From Geomobilimonas luticola (GTDB lineage: Bacteria; Desulfobacterota; Desulfuromonadia; Geobacterales; Geobacteraceae), in contig NZ_JAHCVK010000003.1 in NCBI RefSeq assembly GCF_018476905.1, forward strand, positions 1 through 64,000: a stretch of DNA of 64,000 nt. Reading direction: 5' to 3'. Under the pieces are notes generated by a model. The model saw nothing but the letters and a program-made list of their open reading frames with translations, made no database searches and was not told the DNA's origin. Position 1 is the first letter of the stretch, and the number at the start of each line of letters is the position of its first letter. The position numbers were made by a program, and so were the translations under genes. Shown piece after piece: positions 54,384 to 62,823 of the stretch.

Positions 54384-54508
54384 TGCGGTCGTGGTTTTTT
54401 TACCCTGCACTCAAACAGACCTTCGCTGATCATGCGCGTGCTGCAATGTTTGGGGGTGTTGAAGAGATCATTCAGTTTATTGCCGATTGTTTTAATGGTC
54501 AGATTCAT
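54299..54508 (-). CDS. Riboswitch-controlled four-cysteine small protein
   Basis: Protein of 69 residues (MNLTIKTIGNKLNDLFNTPK at the start). Cys22, Cys34, Cys44 and Cys56 fall in CSTRM, FECRVKKPRPHYCEYSLSFGNGFVCKH; the C-x-Y-x-L-S-F-G-x-G-F-x-C-K-H core looks conserved and suited to bind zinc or an Fe-S cluster. No signal peptide. AAAAGGA lies seven bases before the ATG. The leader contains a complete GEMM-I aptamer and a terminator, so expression should follow a cyclic dinucleotide. Function unknown. Confidence 0.72.
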   Translation of the reverse strand: MNLTIKTIGNKLNDLFNTPKHCSTRMISEGLFECRVKKPRPHYCEYSLSFGNGFVCKHEDRMKFTGNQK

Positions 54509-54574
54509 GGTCGCATCCTTTTGAGGAGTATTCCCCATCGTTATCGATGCCGATTCATCTCGCATCGTGCCAAC

Positions 54575-54620
54575 AAAAAAGCCGGGCCAGAAATATCGGG
54601 GATATTTCGGTAACCCGGCT
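54575..54620 (-). terminator. Riboswitch expression-platform terminator
   Basis: On the minus strand AGCCGGG...GAAATATC, two bases, then GATATTTC...CCCGGCT and six T. The 5' arm is built from the 3' part of the aptamer (AGCCGGGTTACCGAAATATC), so ligand-bound aptamer and terminator cannot both form. Confidence 0.85.
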
Positions 54621-54690
54621 GTCTCAAGGAGATCCGTTAGGCTTTCCGCCCCACCCTCGCGGATGGTTTAGTATTATCGTCTATCGCTGC
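54600..54690 (-). promoter_or_regulatory. GEMM-I riboswitch, probably GEMM-Ib (cGAMP type)
   Basis: Minus-strand landmarks in order: GATAGACGATAATACT, AAACC (54665-54669), a CCATCC/GGGTGG stem with a GCGA tetraloop, GGGGCGGAAAGCC (54640-54652), CTAACGG, a TCTC/GAGA stem, and AGCCGGGTTACCGA (54607-54620). These follow the Vc2 c-di-GMP-I aptamer position by position, including the C before the final G. The base aligned with Vc2 G20 is A, the change that defines GEMM-Ib riboswitches reported to sense 3',3'-cGAMP in Geobacter. P1 pairs GATA (54682-54685) with TATC (54601-54604). Overlap of P1 with the terminator predicts an ON switch. Confidence 0.85.
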
Positions 54691-54711
54691 AACAGTATGT
54701 AATGACTCGGC

Positions 54712-54739
54712 ATTATCGCCAAAAACCGGAAAATGTCAA
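54712..54739 (-). promoter_or_regulatory. Promoter of the riboswitch transcript
   Basis: On the minus strand TTGACA (54734-54739), 16 bases, GATAAT (54712-54717). Transcription would start about 15-20 bases before the aptamer. Confidence 0.8.
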
Positions 54740-54797
54740 CCCCTGCGTTCATAGCCTCGCAAAATCAATCACTTCCCTGTGACAATCATCACCGCAC

Positions 54798-55142
54798 CTA
54801 CTTTTCATGCTGGTGGGTATAGCGGATGACCGTCGCCTTTTCCAGGGTAATCATCCCCCCCTGCATCATGGCATCGATCCGGGGCATGATGTCGTCGAAC
54901 CGCTCCTGCCGGTCAACCACCTCGATGACCACCGGCAGGTCGGTGGAGAGGCGAAGCAGTTTGTCCGTGTGGTAGACGCTGTGGGCGCCGAATCCGGCCA
55001 CCCCCCGCAGCACCGTTGCGCCGGCAAACCCTTCCTTGCGAAACAGTTCCACCAGGGCCTCGTAGAGGGGAAGCCGGCCGCACTTGTCGCTTTCGCCGAT
55101 GAAGATCCGCATCAGTACCATCTCTCCGCTGATTTTGGTCAT
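54798..55142 (-). CDS. DUF190 PII-like protein
   Basis: Protein of 114 residues of the DUF190 family, which has a PII-like trimeric fold (LMRIFIGESDKCGRLPLYEALVELFRKEGFAGATVLRGVAGFG, then LPVVIEVVDRQERFDDIMPRIDAMM). GAESDKxxxxPLY is the family hallmark. It probably binds a nucleotide or anion and modulates the CrcB channel encoded 16 bases upstream; pairing of DUF190 with crcB is common. GGAGGGATTCC precedes the ATG. Confidence 0.92.
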   Translation of the reverse strand: MTKISGEMVLMRIFIGESDKCGRLPLYEALVELFRKEGFAGATVLRGVAGFGAHSVYHTDKLLRLSTDLPVVIEVVDRQERFDDIMPRIDAMMQGGMITLEKATVIRYTHQHEK

Positions 55143-55158
55143 GGAATCCCTCCGGATG

Positions 55159-55533
55159 TCACAGCGCCCGGGCGGTCGTTATCCCGAGCCAGGTGAACAC
55201 AAGACAGAGCAGGACGCTCGCCAGCACGTTGGCGGCGGCGATGACGAATTCGCCGTCCTCCAGGAGCCGGAACGTCTCGTAGCTGAAGGTGGAAAAGGTG
55301 GTGAGGCCGCCGAGAAACCCGACGGTGAGGCCGATGCGAAGTGGTGGTGAAATGAGGGTGCTGCGGAGGCTGAACTCCATGATGAGGCCGATGCAGAACG
55401 CCCCGACGATATTGACCGCCAGGGTCCCGGCGGGAAAGGACGGGCCGCAGAGGCGGTAGACCCACCCCGACAGGAAATAGCGGGTCGCGCACCCCAGAGC
55501 GCCGAACAGGGCTATGTAGCAGACCATCTCCAT
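55159..55533 (-). CDS. crcB: Fluoride channel CrcB/Fluc
   Basis: Membrane protein of 124 residues with four helices (YIALFGALGCATRYFLSGWVY, AGTLAVNIVGAFCIGLIME, IGLTVGFLGGLTTFSTFSYET, AAANVLASVLLCLVFTWLG). N-x-x-G in helix 2 and GGLTTFSTFS in helix 3 are the channel motifs; the latter coordinates the central sodium. It works as a dual-topology dimer exporting fluoride. GGGAGATGCG precedes the start. The fluoride riboswitch often found before this gene is not visible here. Confidence 0.94.
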   Translation of the reverse strand: MEMVCYIALFGALGCATRYFLSGWVYRLCGPSFPAGTLAVNIVGAFCIGLIMEFSLRSTLISPPLRIGLTVGFLGGLTTFSTFSYETFRLLEDGEFVIAAANVLASVLLCLVFTWLGITTARAL

Positions 55534-55630
55534 CGCATCTCCCGCTGTCGCCGATCAGCTTGCGACTGCCAGACGTTTATGCAGGGAGGGGTGATCTCCT
55601 CCCGATGCCGTTCATGCTTCTCCCCACCTG

Positions 55631-57964
55631 CTACTCCCCGGCAGGTTCTTCTTTCTTCTTGCGGGGTGCCCGTTTTGCTTTCGGCTTGGCAGCCGGTTCA
55701 CCCGCCTGCTCGACAACTGCCACGGGAGCGTCTTCAGCGGCGACCGCCTTTTTTGCGCGGCTGCGCGGTTTAGGAATGGCGACAGGCTTTTCCGCTGCCG
55801 GAGTCTCGACTACTTCCGCCGGGGAAACGGCAGGTTCCTTCTTCTTCCGGGGAGCGCGAGGCCTGGCCGGTTTCTTCTCGACGGTCTCCGCCGGCGATGC
55901 CGACGGAACGGGAGCCTCCGGTTCGCTACCGACAGCTGACGAAGGAAGGTCGCTACCGGACACGGCCAGCTCTTCCGTCTTCTTGCCGCCACGCCGCCGA
56001 CGCCGGCGCCGTTTCTTCTTCTGCTCGTCGCCGTGCTCTTCCTCGACGTCACCAGTAACCGGCTCCTCAGCGACAGCCGCAGGAAGGGTTTCAGCCGATT
56101 CCCCGACAGCTGCCGTTTCTTCTGCACCAGCTTCAGCGCCATGTCCCTTACCGCGCCGGCGCCGGCGACGCCGTTTCTTTTTGGCCTCATCGCCGTGCCC
56201 CTCTTCGGCAGACGCGGCTTCGTCTGGAGCCTCAGCGACAGTCGGCGCCTCACTGGTAACCGGCGGCTCCTCGGAGGTAATTTCCTTCGGCGGCAGTTCT
56301 CCTGCCGGCGCTTCCGCCCCTTCGCCCCGCCCCTTCTTCCGGCGGCGGCGCTTTTTCTTCCCCTTGCCATCCTCCGTCACAGCACCTTCGCCCGCCGCGA
56401 TTTCCACACCAGCAGCAGCCTTGACGGGGGTCCTGGCGGCGACCGGTTCTGACTGTCCCTCCGCCACCGCCGGCTTTTCCCGCTTGATGACTTCAAGCTC
56501 CAGCTGATTCATGAGGAACGTGGGTTTCCCCTTGATGGTCACCTCGATGTCGTAATCGGTCTCGACCTGGGCAAGCTCCCGCTTCTTCCGGTTGAGGAGA
56601 TAGTAGGCCACCTCAAGGGGAAGGCCGCCCCGGACTTCGGCGCCGGTCCCCTTGGCTGCTGCGGCGTGAACCTTGCGCAGGAAGGAAAGGGCCATGTTCT
56701 CCACCGACTTGACTTTGCCGCGGCCGCCGCAATGGGGGCATTCCAGGTAGCTCGCCTGCTCAAGGGTCTGCTTGATCCGCTGGCGGGACATTTCGAGCAT
56801 GCCGAACTGGGATATCCTCCCCACGGTAACCCGGGCCTTGTCCGCCTTCAGGGCGTTCTTGAGGGTCTTCTCCACCTCCGACATGTGCTTCTTGTCACGC
56901 ATGTCGATGAAATCGATGACGATCAACCCCCCCAGGTCACGAAGCCTAAGCTGGCGGGCCACCTCTTCCGCAGCCTCCAGGTTGGTCTTGAAGGCGGTGT
57001 CTTCCACCCCCTTTTCCCCCGTGGACTTCCCTGAGTTGACGTCGATGGAGACGAGCGCCTCAGTCGGCTCGATGACGAGGGAGCCCCCCGATTTGAGCGG
57101 CACCTTCTTCTCGTAGATCTGGTCGATCTGCTCTTCCAGCTGGTAGCGTGAGAAGATGGGGCGTTTCTCCTGGTGGAGCTTGACGAGATTCTCAAACTTC
57201 GGCATGGTCGCCTTGAAGAACTCCCGCGCCTGGGTATAGACCTCGGCGTTGTCCACCAGCACCTCGTCGATTTCGGCGGTGAAATAGTCGCGGATGGTCC
57301 GGATCACCAGGTTCGACTCCTGGTAGATCAGGGCCGGCGCCTTGGCCTTTTTCGCCTTGGCGAGGATATCCTTGTGGAGCTTGAGAAGCGACTGGATGTC
57401 TTTCTTGAGGTCCGTCTTCGTTTTGCCCAGCGCTTCGGTCCGCATGATGTAACCGACCCCGTCGGGGATGGTGAGCTCCGCAGCCATCTCCTTCAGTTTT
57501 TTCCGGTCGGACTCGCTCTCCACCTTGCGGGAGACGCCGGCAGAGTCGCTACCCGGCATGAGCACCATGTAGCGCCCGGGAAAGGAGAGATAGGTGGTCA
57601 GGGCCGCCCCCTTCATGTCCCGCTCCCCCTTCTCCACCTGGACGATGAGCTCCTGGCCGCGCCGCAGCACCTCCTGGATGCGGGGCCGGCGGTTGCGGTT
57701 CTCCGCCGGGACGTCGTCGCGCCATTGCCAGAAATCGGGATGGAGCTCCCCCATCTGGAGAAAGCCGAGCTTCTTCAGACCGATATCCACGAAGGCGGCC
57801 TGGAGGCCGGGCTCCACCCGGACCACCACCCCCTTGTAAACGTTGCCCCGGGTCTGCTCGCTCCCCTCGATCTCGATATCCAGCTCGACCAGGTGGCCGT
57901 CCTGGACGATGGCCACCCGTGCTTCCTCCGGGTGCATCGCGTTGATCAGCATTTTTTTCGACAT
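55631..57964 (-). CDS. rng: Ribonuclease E/G
   Basis: Protein of 777 residues. S1 RNA-binding domain (about 35-125, GNVYKGVVVRVEPGLQAAFVDIGLKKLGFL), 5'-sensor and RNase H-like parts, then the DNase I-like catalytic region with Asp residues in VSIDVNSGKSTGEKGVEDTAF and IVIDFIDM. The zinc-link CPHCGGRG follows at about 418-425. The C-terminal 260 residues are disordered and hold three Arg-rich clusters (KKKRRRRKKGRGEG, KKKRRRRRRRGKGHG, KKKRRRRRRRGGKK) plus Lys/Arg patches (PRAPRKKK, KRAPRKKK), likely RNA contacts. AAAGGA precedes the start at 57964. Longer than E. coli RNase G (489), shorter than RNase E (1061). Confidence 0.93.
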   Translation of the reverse strand: MSKKMLINAMHPEEARVAIVQDGHLVELDIEIEGSEQTRGNVYKGVVVRVEPGLQAAFVDIGLKKLGFLQMGELHPDFWQWRDDVPAENRNRRPRIQEVLRRGQELIVQVEKGERDMKGAALTTYLSFPGRYMVLMPGSDSAGVSRKVESESDRKKLKEMAAELTIPDGVGYIMRTEALGKTKTDLKKDIQSLLKLHKDILAKAKKAKAPALIYQESNLVIRTIRDYFTAEIDEVLVDNAEVYTQAREFFKATMPKFENLVKLHQEKRPIFSRYQLEEQIDQIYEKKVPLKSGGSLVIEPTEALVSIDVNSGKSTGEKGVEDTAFKTNLEAAEEVARQLRLRDLGGLIVIDFIDMRDKKHMSEVEKTLKNALKADKARVTVGRISQFGMLEMSRQRIKQTLEQASYLECPHCGGRGKVKSVENMALSFLRKVHAAAAKGTGAEVRGGLPLEVAYYLLNRKKRELAQVETDYDIEVTIKGKPTFLMNQLELEVIKREKPAVAEGQSEPVAARTPVKAAAGVEIAAGEGAVTEDGKGKKKRRRRKKGRGEGAEAPAGELPPKEITSEEPPVTSEAPTVAEAPDEAASAEEGHGDEAKKKRRRRRRRGKGHGAEAGAEETAAVGESAETLPAAVAEEPVTGDVEEEHGDEQKKKRRRRRRRGGKKTEELAVSGSDLPSSAVGSEPEAPVPSASPAETVEKKPARPRAPRKKKEPAVSPAEVVETPAAEKPVAIPKPRSRAKKAVAAEDAPVAVVEQAGEPAAKPKAKRAPRKKKEEPAGE

Positions 57965-58190
57965 GTACATCCTTTCGTGGCGGCGCCAGGGCTTTTGCCC
58001 GGCGACCGCAATGGTTGTCGGCCGGCAGCGGGAAGCTTCCCGCGCGGCGGAATTCTCGTCAGCGCGCCATGCTACGGCCTCAACCCGGACGGGGAAACCT
58101 GCGGCACTTTAAACTTTGAGAGTATAGCAGAGTTTATTCACCGCACTAAGAAAAAACTCACTTCTGGCACCCCTCAACCCCAGCAACCGT
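57965..58190. promoter_or_regulatory. Intergenic region between rng and the ABC-F gene, left part
   Basis: Holds the probable rng promoter on the minus strand (TATACT at 58121-58126 with a weak TTAGTG 17 bases upstream), giving a leader of about 150 bases for rng. RNase E genes often have long 5' leaders used for autoregulation by cleavage. I see no gene here. Confidence 0.35.
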
Positions 58191-58476
58191 TTGACAAACA
58201 TGTCTCCCACCCCCTACAATGGGCTCCGCCGACTAAAACTGAATGGAACACGGTGCAACCGGAAATAGACGGATCACGGCGGATTTGCAGGTCGTTGGAC
58301 TTTAATCCGAAGAGGACGCAGACCAATACGATAACAGCGGACAAGACCCGACACGTAATGGTACACCTGACCGGCGGATACGATAAAGCCTATTGACGTT
58401 ATTTGTTAATCAGCCGTTATCGACATTTTCTGCCCTTTCCGCGTTCCATTCGGCTTTCGCTTGAAGAAGGAACCCC
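58191..58476 (+). promoter_or_regulatory. Promoter and long leader of the ABC-F gene
   Basis: TTGACA (58191-58196), 18 bases, TACAAT (58215-58220) is a strong promoter about 255 bases before the ABC-F start. The leader has no long open frame and no recognised riboswitch. The segment at 58425-58445 (CTGCCCTTTCCGCGTTC) resembles the right arm of the inverted repeat at 63697-63823. Leaders of this kind often mediate attenuation of ABC-F genes; this is an inference. Confidence 0.55.
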
Positions 58477-60432
58477 ATGCTTCACCTCCACCACCTCTCC
58501 AAGGATTTCGCGGGCAAACCGCTCTTTACCGATATCGGCTGGCACCTGAAGAAGGGGGAGCGGGTCGGCCTCGTCGGCGAAAACGGCGCCGGCAAATCCA
58601 CCCTCATGCGGATCATCGCCGGCCAGGTGGAACCGACCGACGGCTCCATCCAGCTTGCACGGGGAGGAACCGTCGGCTACCTCCCCCAGGACGGCATCGT
58701 CACCCGGGGGCGGACCCTCTTCGCCGAAACCATGTCGGCCCTCGCTGAGTTGCAGAAAATGGCACGGGAAATGGAGGACCTTACCGCCCGGCTCGGAGTG
58801 GTCCCCCATGACGACCCGTCCCACCCGGGGATGCTGGAACGGCTCGGCCACCTCCAGGAGGAGTTCCGCCTCAAGGGGGGGTACACCATGGAGGCGGAGG
58901 TGGGGAACGTCCTGACCGGTCTCGGCTTTCTCCCCACCGACTGGGAACGGGACTGCGGCGAGTTTTCCGGCGGCTGGCAGATGCGGATCGCCCTCGCCCG
59001 CCTGCTCCTGATGAAGCCGAACGTGCTCCTCCTGGACGAACCGACCAACCACCTGGACATCGAGGCCCGCAACTGGCTGGAGGGGTACCTGCAGGCCTAC
59101 CCCTATTCGGTAATCCTCGTCTCCCACGACCGCTTCTTCCTTGACCAGGTCTGCAGCCGGATCACCGAGGTCTGGAACCACACCCTCACCGACTACCACT
59201 GCAACTACTCCTCCTATCTCGTCCAGCGGGACGAACGGGTGACCGCCCTGCGGGAGGCGAAGCGGCGCCAGGACGAAGAGATCGGCAAGCTGGAGGATTT
59301 CATCAGCCGCTTTCGCTACAAGGCGGACAAGGCGGCCCTCGTCCAGTCCCGGATCAAGCAACTGGAGAAGATCGAGCGGATCACCCTCCCCCCCGAACGG
59401 AAACGGATCCGCTTCCGCTTCCCGGAGCCCCCCAAGAGCGGCCGGATCGTCATGGAACTGAAAGGGTTGCGCAAGGCCTACGGGGAACGGGTGGTGCTGG
59501 ACGGCATCGACCTTACCGTGGAGAAGGGGGAACGGATTGCCCTGGTCGGCCACAACGGCGCCGGCAAGTCTACCCTGATGCGGGTGCTGGCAGGGGGGGA
59601 TTTCCAGGGGGGAGAACGAATCGTCGGTCACAACGTCGTCCTCGATTACTTCGCCCAGGACCAGGCGGCCGAACTGGACCCGACCCGCTCCGCCTACGAG
59701 GAGCTCCTGGCCGGCGCCCCCTACGATGTGGTGCCGCAGCTGCGCGACCTTCTGGGTGCCTTCCTCTTTTCAGGCGACGACATCCACAAGAAGGTGGCGG
59801 TCCTTTCCGGCGGCGAACGGAACCGGCTCGCCCTGGCCAGGATGCTCCTCAGGCCCGCCAACCTCCTCCTCATGGACGAGCCCACCAACCACCTGGACCT
59901 GTTCAGCAAGGAGGTGCTGCTGGACGCCCTCCGCAGCTTCGCCGGCACGGTGGTGTTCGTCTCCCACGACCGCCATTTCATCGACGGCCTCGCAACGCGG
60001 GTGGTGGAAGTGGCTGACGGCGGCCTCACCTCCTATCACGGCGACTACGAATACTACCTGGCGAAGAAAGCCGAAATGTCAGGTACTGGCGAGGCTCCGT
60101 CTACGCCACTCATTCATGCATCGCTCTCCAGCACCGGTCCCGGTTCCCGGGTCCCGGCTTCCAAGGAAGAACGCCAGCAGCTTCGGGAAACGGAGAAACA
60201 ACGTCAGCGCGAAACCCAGCGTCGTGTCAAACGGCTGGCCGAACTGGAAGCCGTCATAGAGCAGGAAGAAACGCAGTTGGCCGAACTGGAAACCCGGATG
60301 GCGGACCCCGCCTTCTTTGCCGACCCGGAACAGGCCCGACGCGGTGGTGACGACCATGCCGCCCTGACCGCCCGGATTGCCGCCCTCTACGGGGAATGGG
60401 AAGAGCTCTCCGCCTTGACAGAAGAGCCCTGA
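58477..60432 (+). CDS. ABC-F family ATPase, Uup-like
   Basis: Soluble protein of 651 residues with two ATP-binding cassettes and no membrane segment. Walker A GENGAGKST and GHNGAGKST, signatures FSGGWQMRIALAR and LSGGERNRLALAR, Walker B LLLDEPTNHLD and LLMDEPTNHLD, and H-loops LVSHDRFF and FVSHDRHF are all intact. The linker between cassettes (about 240-325) is the P-site tRNA interaction motif that reaches into the ribosome. The C-terminal coiled coil (about 565-645) suggests the Uup branch, which also binds branched DNA. Residues about 553-563 (STGPGSRVP) are encoded by a GGTCCCGG-type repeat. Confidence 0.93.
   Translation: MLHLHHLSKDFAGKPLFTDIGWHLKKGERVGLVGENGAGKSTLMRIIAGQVEPTDGSIQLARGGTVGYLPQDGIVTRGRTLFAETMSALAELQKMAREMEDLTARLGVVPHDDPSHPGMLERLGHLQEEFRLKGGYTMEAEVGNVLTGLGFLPTDWERDCGEFSGGWQMRIALARLLLMKPNVLLLDEPTNHLDIEARNWLEGYLQAYPYSVILVSHDRFFLDQVCSRITEVWNHTLTDYHCNYSSYLVQRDERVTALREAKRRQDEEIGKLEDFISRFRYKADKAALVQSRIKQLEKIERITLPPERKRIRFRFPEPPKSGRIVMELKGLRKAYGERVVLDGIDLTVEKGERIALVGHNGAGKSTLMRVLAGGDFQGGERIVGHNVVLDYFAQDQAAELDPTRSAYEELLAGAPYDVVPQLRDLLGAFLFSGDDIHKKVAVLSGGERNRLALARMLLRPANLLLMDEPTNHLDLFSKEVLLDALRSFAGTVVFVSHDRHFIDGLATRVVEVADGGLTSYHGDYEYYLAKKAEMSGTGEAPSTPLIHASLSSTGPGSRVPASKEERQQLRETEKQRQRETQRRVKRLAELEAVIEQEETQLAELETRMADPAFFADPEQARRGGDDHAALTARIAALYGEWEELSALTEEP
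60136..60162. repeat. GGTCCCGG-type repeat inside the ABC-F gene
   Basis: GGTCCCGGTTCCCGG followed by GTCCCGGC, in frame, in the linker between the second cassette and the C-terminal coiled coil. Same word set as in sucB and lpdA. Confidence 0.65.
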
Positions 60433-60500
60433 CTGGTTACTCTTGAAGAACGCGCCAGCTACCTGTACCGGTTGAGCACCACCTACCAAGGAACCGAACC

Positions 60501-62819
60501 ATGACGGATCACTCCACAATCGTCGTGCCGGAGGTCATACCCCTCTACCCCCTGCGGGAGATGGTGGCATTCCCCTACATGATCTTTCCCCTCTTCCTCA
60601 AGCAGGAGGAGATCGCCATCTTCGAGGAAGCCACCTGGCATGACAACATGGTAGCCCTGGCCATGCTCCGCACGGAACTTACAGGCGACATGCTGTCGTC
60701 ACTGCACGCCGTCGGCACCGCCTGCAGGGTCACCCAGATCCAGCGACTCCCCGACGGAGGGGCAAAGGTAACGCTGGAGGGGTTGTCGCGCATCCGCCTG
60801 ACCGGAACCATCGAGGACAAGCCGGTGACCCTGGGGCGGGTGGAACAGATCCGGGAGTTCTCCGAAAAGACCATGGTCTCCGAGGCCCTCGTCTCCAGCC
60901 TCAACGCCCTTCTGAAGATCGCCCTCTCCTACGGCCGCCCCCTCCCCGACGACGTCATGAAGATGATCGACTACATCGACAACCCGGCCCGACTGTCGGA
61001 CCTGGTGGCCCTCTACATCAACCTCCCCCTGGAAGAGCAACAGACGCTGCTGGAGACCGTCGATCCCCTGGAGCGGCTGAAGAAGGTCTACATGCACCTG
61101 ACCGCCGAGGTCCAGCGTTTGCAGGTCAAGGGAGAGGTGCAGGCGGAGGTGACCAAGCGGGTCGGCAAGACCCAGAAGGAATTCATCCTCCGGGAGCAGA
61201 TGAAGCAGATCCAGGAGGAACTGGGAGAGGAAGACGCCCGTTCCGCCGAGCTCACCGACCTGCGCCGCAAGCTGGATGCGGCCCGGATGCCGGACGAGGT
61301 GAAGAAGATTGCCGACAAGGAACTCAGGCGGCTGGAACGGATCAACCCCGCATCCCCCGAGTACACCGTCTCCCGCACCTACCTGGACTACCTGACCGGC
61401 ATGCCCTGGCAAACGGGTACCACCGACAACCGGGACATCAACCAGGCCGAAGAGGTCCTCAACGAGGACCACTACAACCTGAAAAAGGTAAAGGAGCGCA
61501 TCCTCGAATACCTGGCGGTCCGCTCCCTCCGTGAAAAAATGAAGGGACCGATCCTCTGCTTCGTCGGCCCTCCGGGGGTGGGGAAGACCAGTCTCGGCAA
61601 ATCCATCGCCCGGGCACTGGGGCGCAAGTTCATCCGCATCTCCCTCGGCGGGATGCGGGATGAGGCGGAGATCCGCGGTCACCGCCGCACCTACATCGGC
61701 GCCCTTCCCGGCCGGATCATCCAGGAAATCTACCGGGCCGGGAGCAACAACCCGGTCTTCATGCTGGACGAGGTGGACAAGGTCGGTCTCGATTTCCGGG
61801 GCGATCCGGCCAGCGCCCTTCTGGAGGTCCTCGACCCGGAGCAGAATTTCTCCTTCACCGACCACTACCTGGATGTCCCCTTCGACCTCACCAACGTCAT
61901 GTTCATCACCACGGCGAACCAGCTCGATCCGATTCCGCCCCCCCTCAGGGACCGGATGGAGGTGCTCCCCCTCGCCGGTTACACCACCGAAGAGAAGGCG
62001 ATGATCGCCGACCGCTTCCTCATCCCGAAGGAGATCGAGGAAAACGGCCTCGGGACCACACCTCCTGTCTTCGAACCGGCGGCGGTCGCCCGAATTATCG
62101 GCGACTATACCCGGGAGGCGGGGGTCCGCAACCTGCAGCGGAGCATCGGCTCCATCTGCCGCAAGGTGGCCAAGGAGGTTACCCAAGGGAAGGAAGCGCG
62201 GCAGACCATAACTCCGGCGGTTGTGGAGGAGTTTCTCGGCCCGCGCCGCTTCTTCAACGAGGTGGCGGCGGAAAAGGACCGTACGGGGGTTGTGACGGGG
62301 CTGGCCTGGACCGAGACCGGCGGCGACATCATTTTCGTCGAGGCGACTCGGATGAAGGGGAAGGGGGACCTGATCCTGACCGGCTCCCTGGGGGACGTCA
62401 TGAAGGAATCGGCCCGTGCCGCCCTTTCCTTCGTGCAGGCAAACGGCAGCGAGTGGGATGTCGCCGACACATCCTTCGACAGCGCCAACATCCACATCCA
62501 CGTTCCGGCCGGAAGCATCCCCAAGGACGGCCCGTCTGCCGGCATCACCATGGTCACCGCCATCGTCTCCCTCATAACCGGCCGCCCCGCCCGCCGGGAC
62601 GTGGCCATGACCGGCGAGATCAGCCTGACCGGCCGGGTGCTCGCCATCGGCGGCGTCAAGGAGAAGGTGCTGGCCGCCCGCCGGGCCGGCGTGAAGAAGG
62701 TGGTCCTGCCCACCCGCAACCGCCAGGACATGGAAGATGTCCCCGACGACGTGAGGAACGAACTGGAGTTCGTCTTCGTGGACGACGTGCGGGAAGCCAT
62801 CGCCCAGGCACTACAATAA
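60501..62819 (+). CDS. lon: ATP-dependent protease Lon
   Basis: Cytoplasmic AAA+ protease of 772 residues. N-terminal substrate-recognition domain (about 12-205, IPLYPLREMVAFPYMIFPLF), AAA module with Walker A GPPGVGKTSLGKSIA and Walker B VFMLDEVDKVG, and proteolytic domain with the Ser-Lys dyad in PKDGPSAGITM and KEKVLAARRAGVKKVVLP. Length is typical of LonA. The start at 60501 is close after the ABC-F gene, 69 bases; no sigma-32 element was seen in the gap. A second, Lon-related protease is encoded at 37096-39522. Confidence 0.97.
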   Translation: MTDHSTIVVPEVIPLYPLREMVAFPYMIFPLFLKQEEIAIFEEATWHDNMVALAMLRTELTGDMLSSLHAVGTACRVTQIQRLPDGGAKVTLEGLSRIRLTGTIEDKPVTLGRVEQIREFSEKTMVSEALVSSLNALLKIALSYGRPLPDDVMKMIDYIDNPARLSDLVALYINLPLEEQQTLLETVDPLERLKKVYMHLTAEVQRLQVKGEVQAEVTKRVGKTQKEFILREQMKQIQEELGEEDARSAELTDLRRKLDAARMPDEVKKIADKELRRLERINPASPEYTVSRTYLDYLTGMPWQTGTTDNRDINQAEEVLNEDHYNLKKVKERILEYLAVRSLREKMKGPILCFVGPPGVGKTSLGKSIARALGRKFIRISLGGMRDEAEIRGHRRTYIGALPGRIIQEIYRAGSNNPVFMLDEVDKVGLDFRGDPASALLEVLDPEQNFSFTDHYLDVPFDLTNVMFITTANQLDPIPPPLRDRMEVLPLAGYTTEEKAMIADRFLIPKEIEENGLGTTPPVFEPAAVARIIGDYTREAGVRNLQRSIGSICRKVAKEVTQGKEARQTITPAVVEEFLGPRRFFNEVAAEKDRTGVVTGLAWTETGGDIIFVEATRMKGKGDLILTGSLGDVMKESARAALSFVQANGSEWDVADTSFDSANIHIHVPAGSIPKDGPSAGITMVTAIVSLITGRPARRDVAMTGEISLTGRVLAIGGVKEKVLAARRAGVKKVVLPTRNRQDMEDVPDDVRNELEFVFVDDVREAIAQALQ

Positions 62820-62823
62820 AAAG

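Noticed and set aside
55534-55600. Fluoride riboswitch upstream of crcB
   Set aside because: Only a short GCTGAT match was found; the GGCGATGG and CTGATGACTCCT parts of the motif are missing.
58285-58325. tRNA-like anticodon arm in the ABC-F leader (TTGGA-N6-TCCGA)
   Set aside because: The loop has six bases, and there is no T-arm, acceptor stem or GGTTCGA sequence around it.
60433-60500. Sigma-32 heat-shock promoter before lon
   Set aside because: CTTGAA is present but no CCCCAT-like -10 lies at the required distance.
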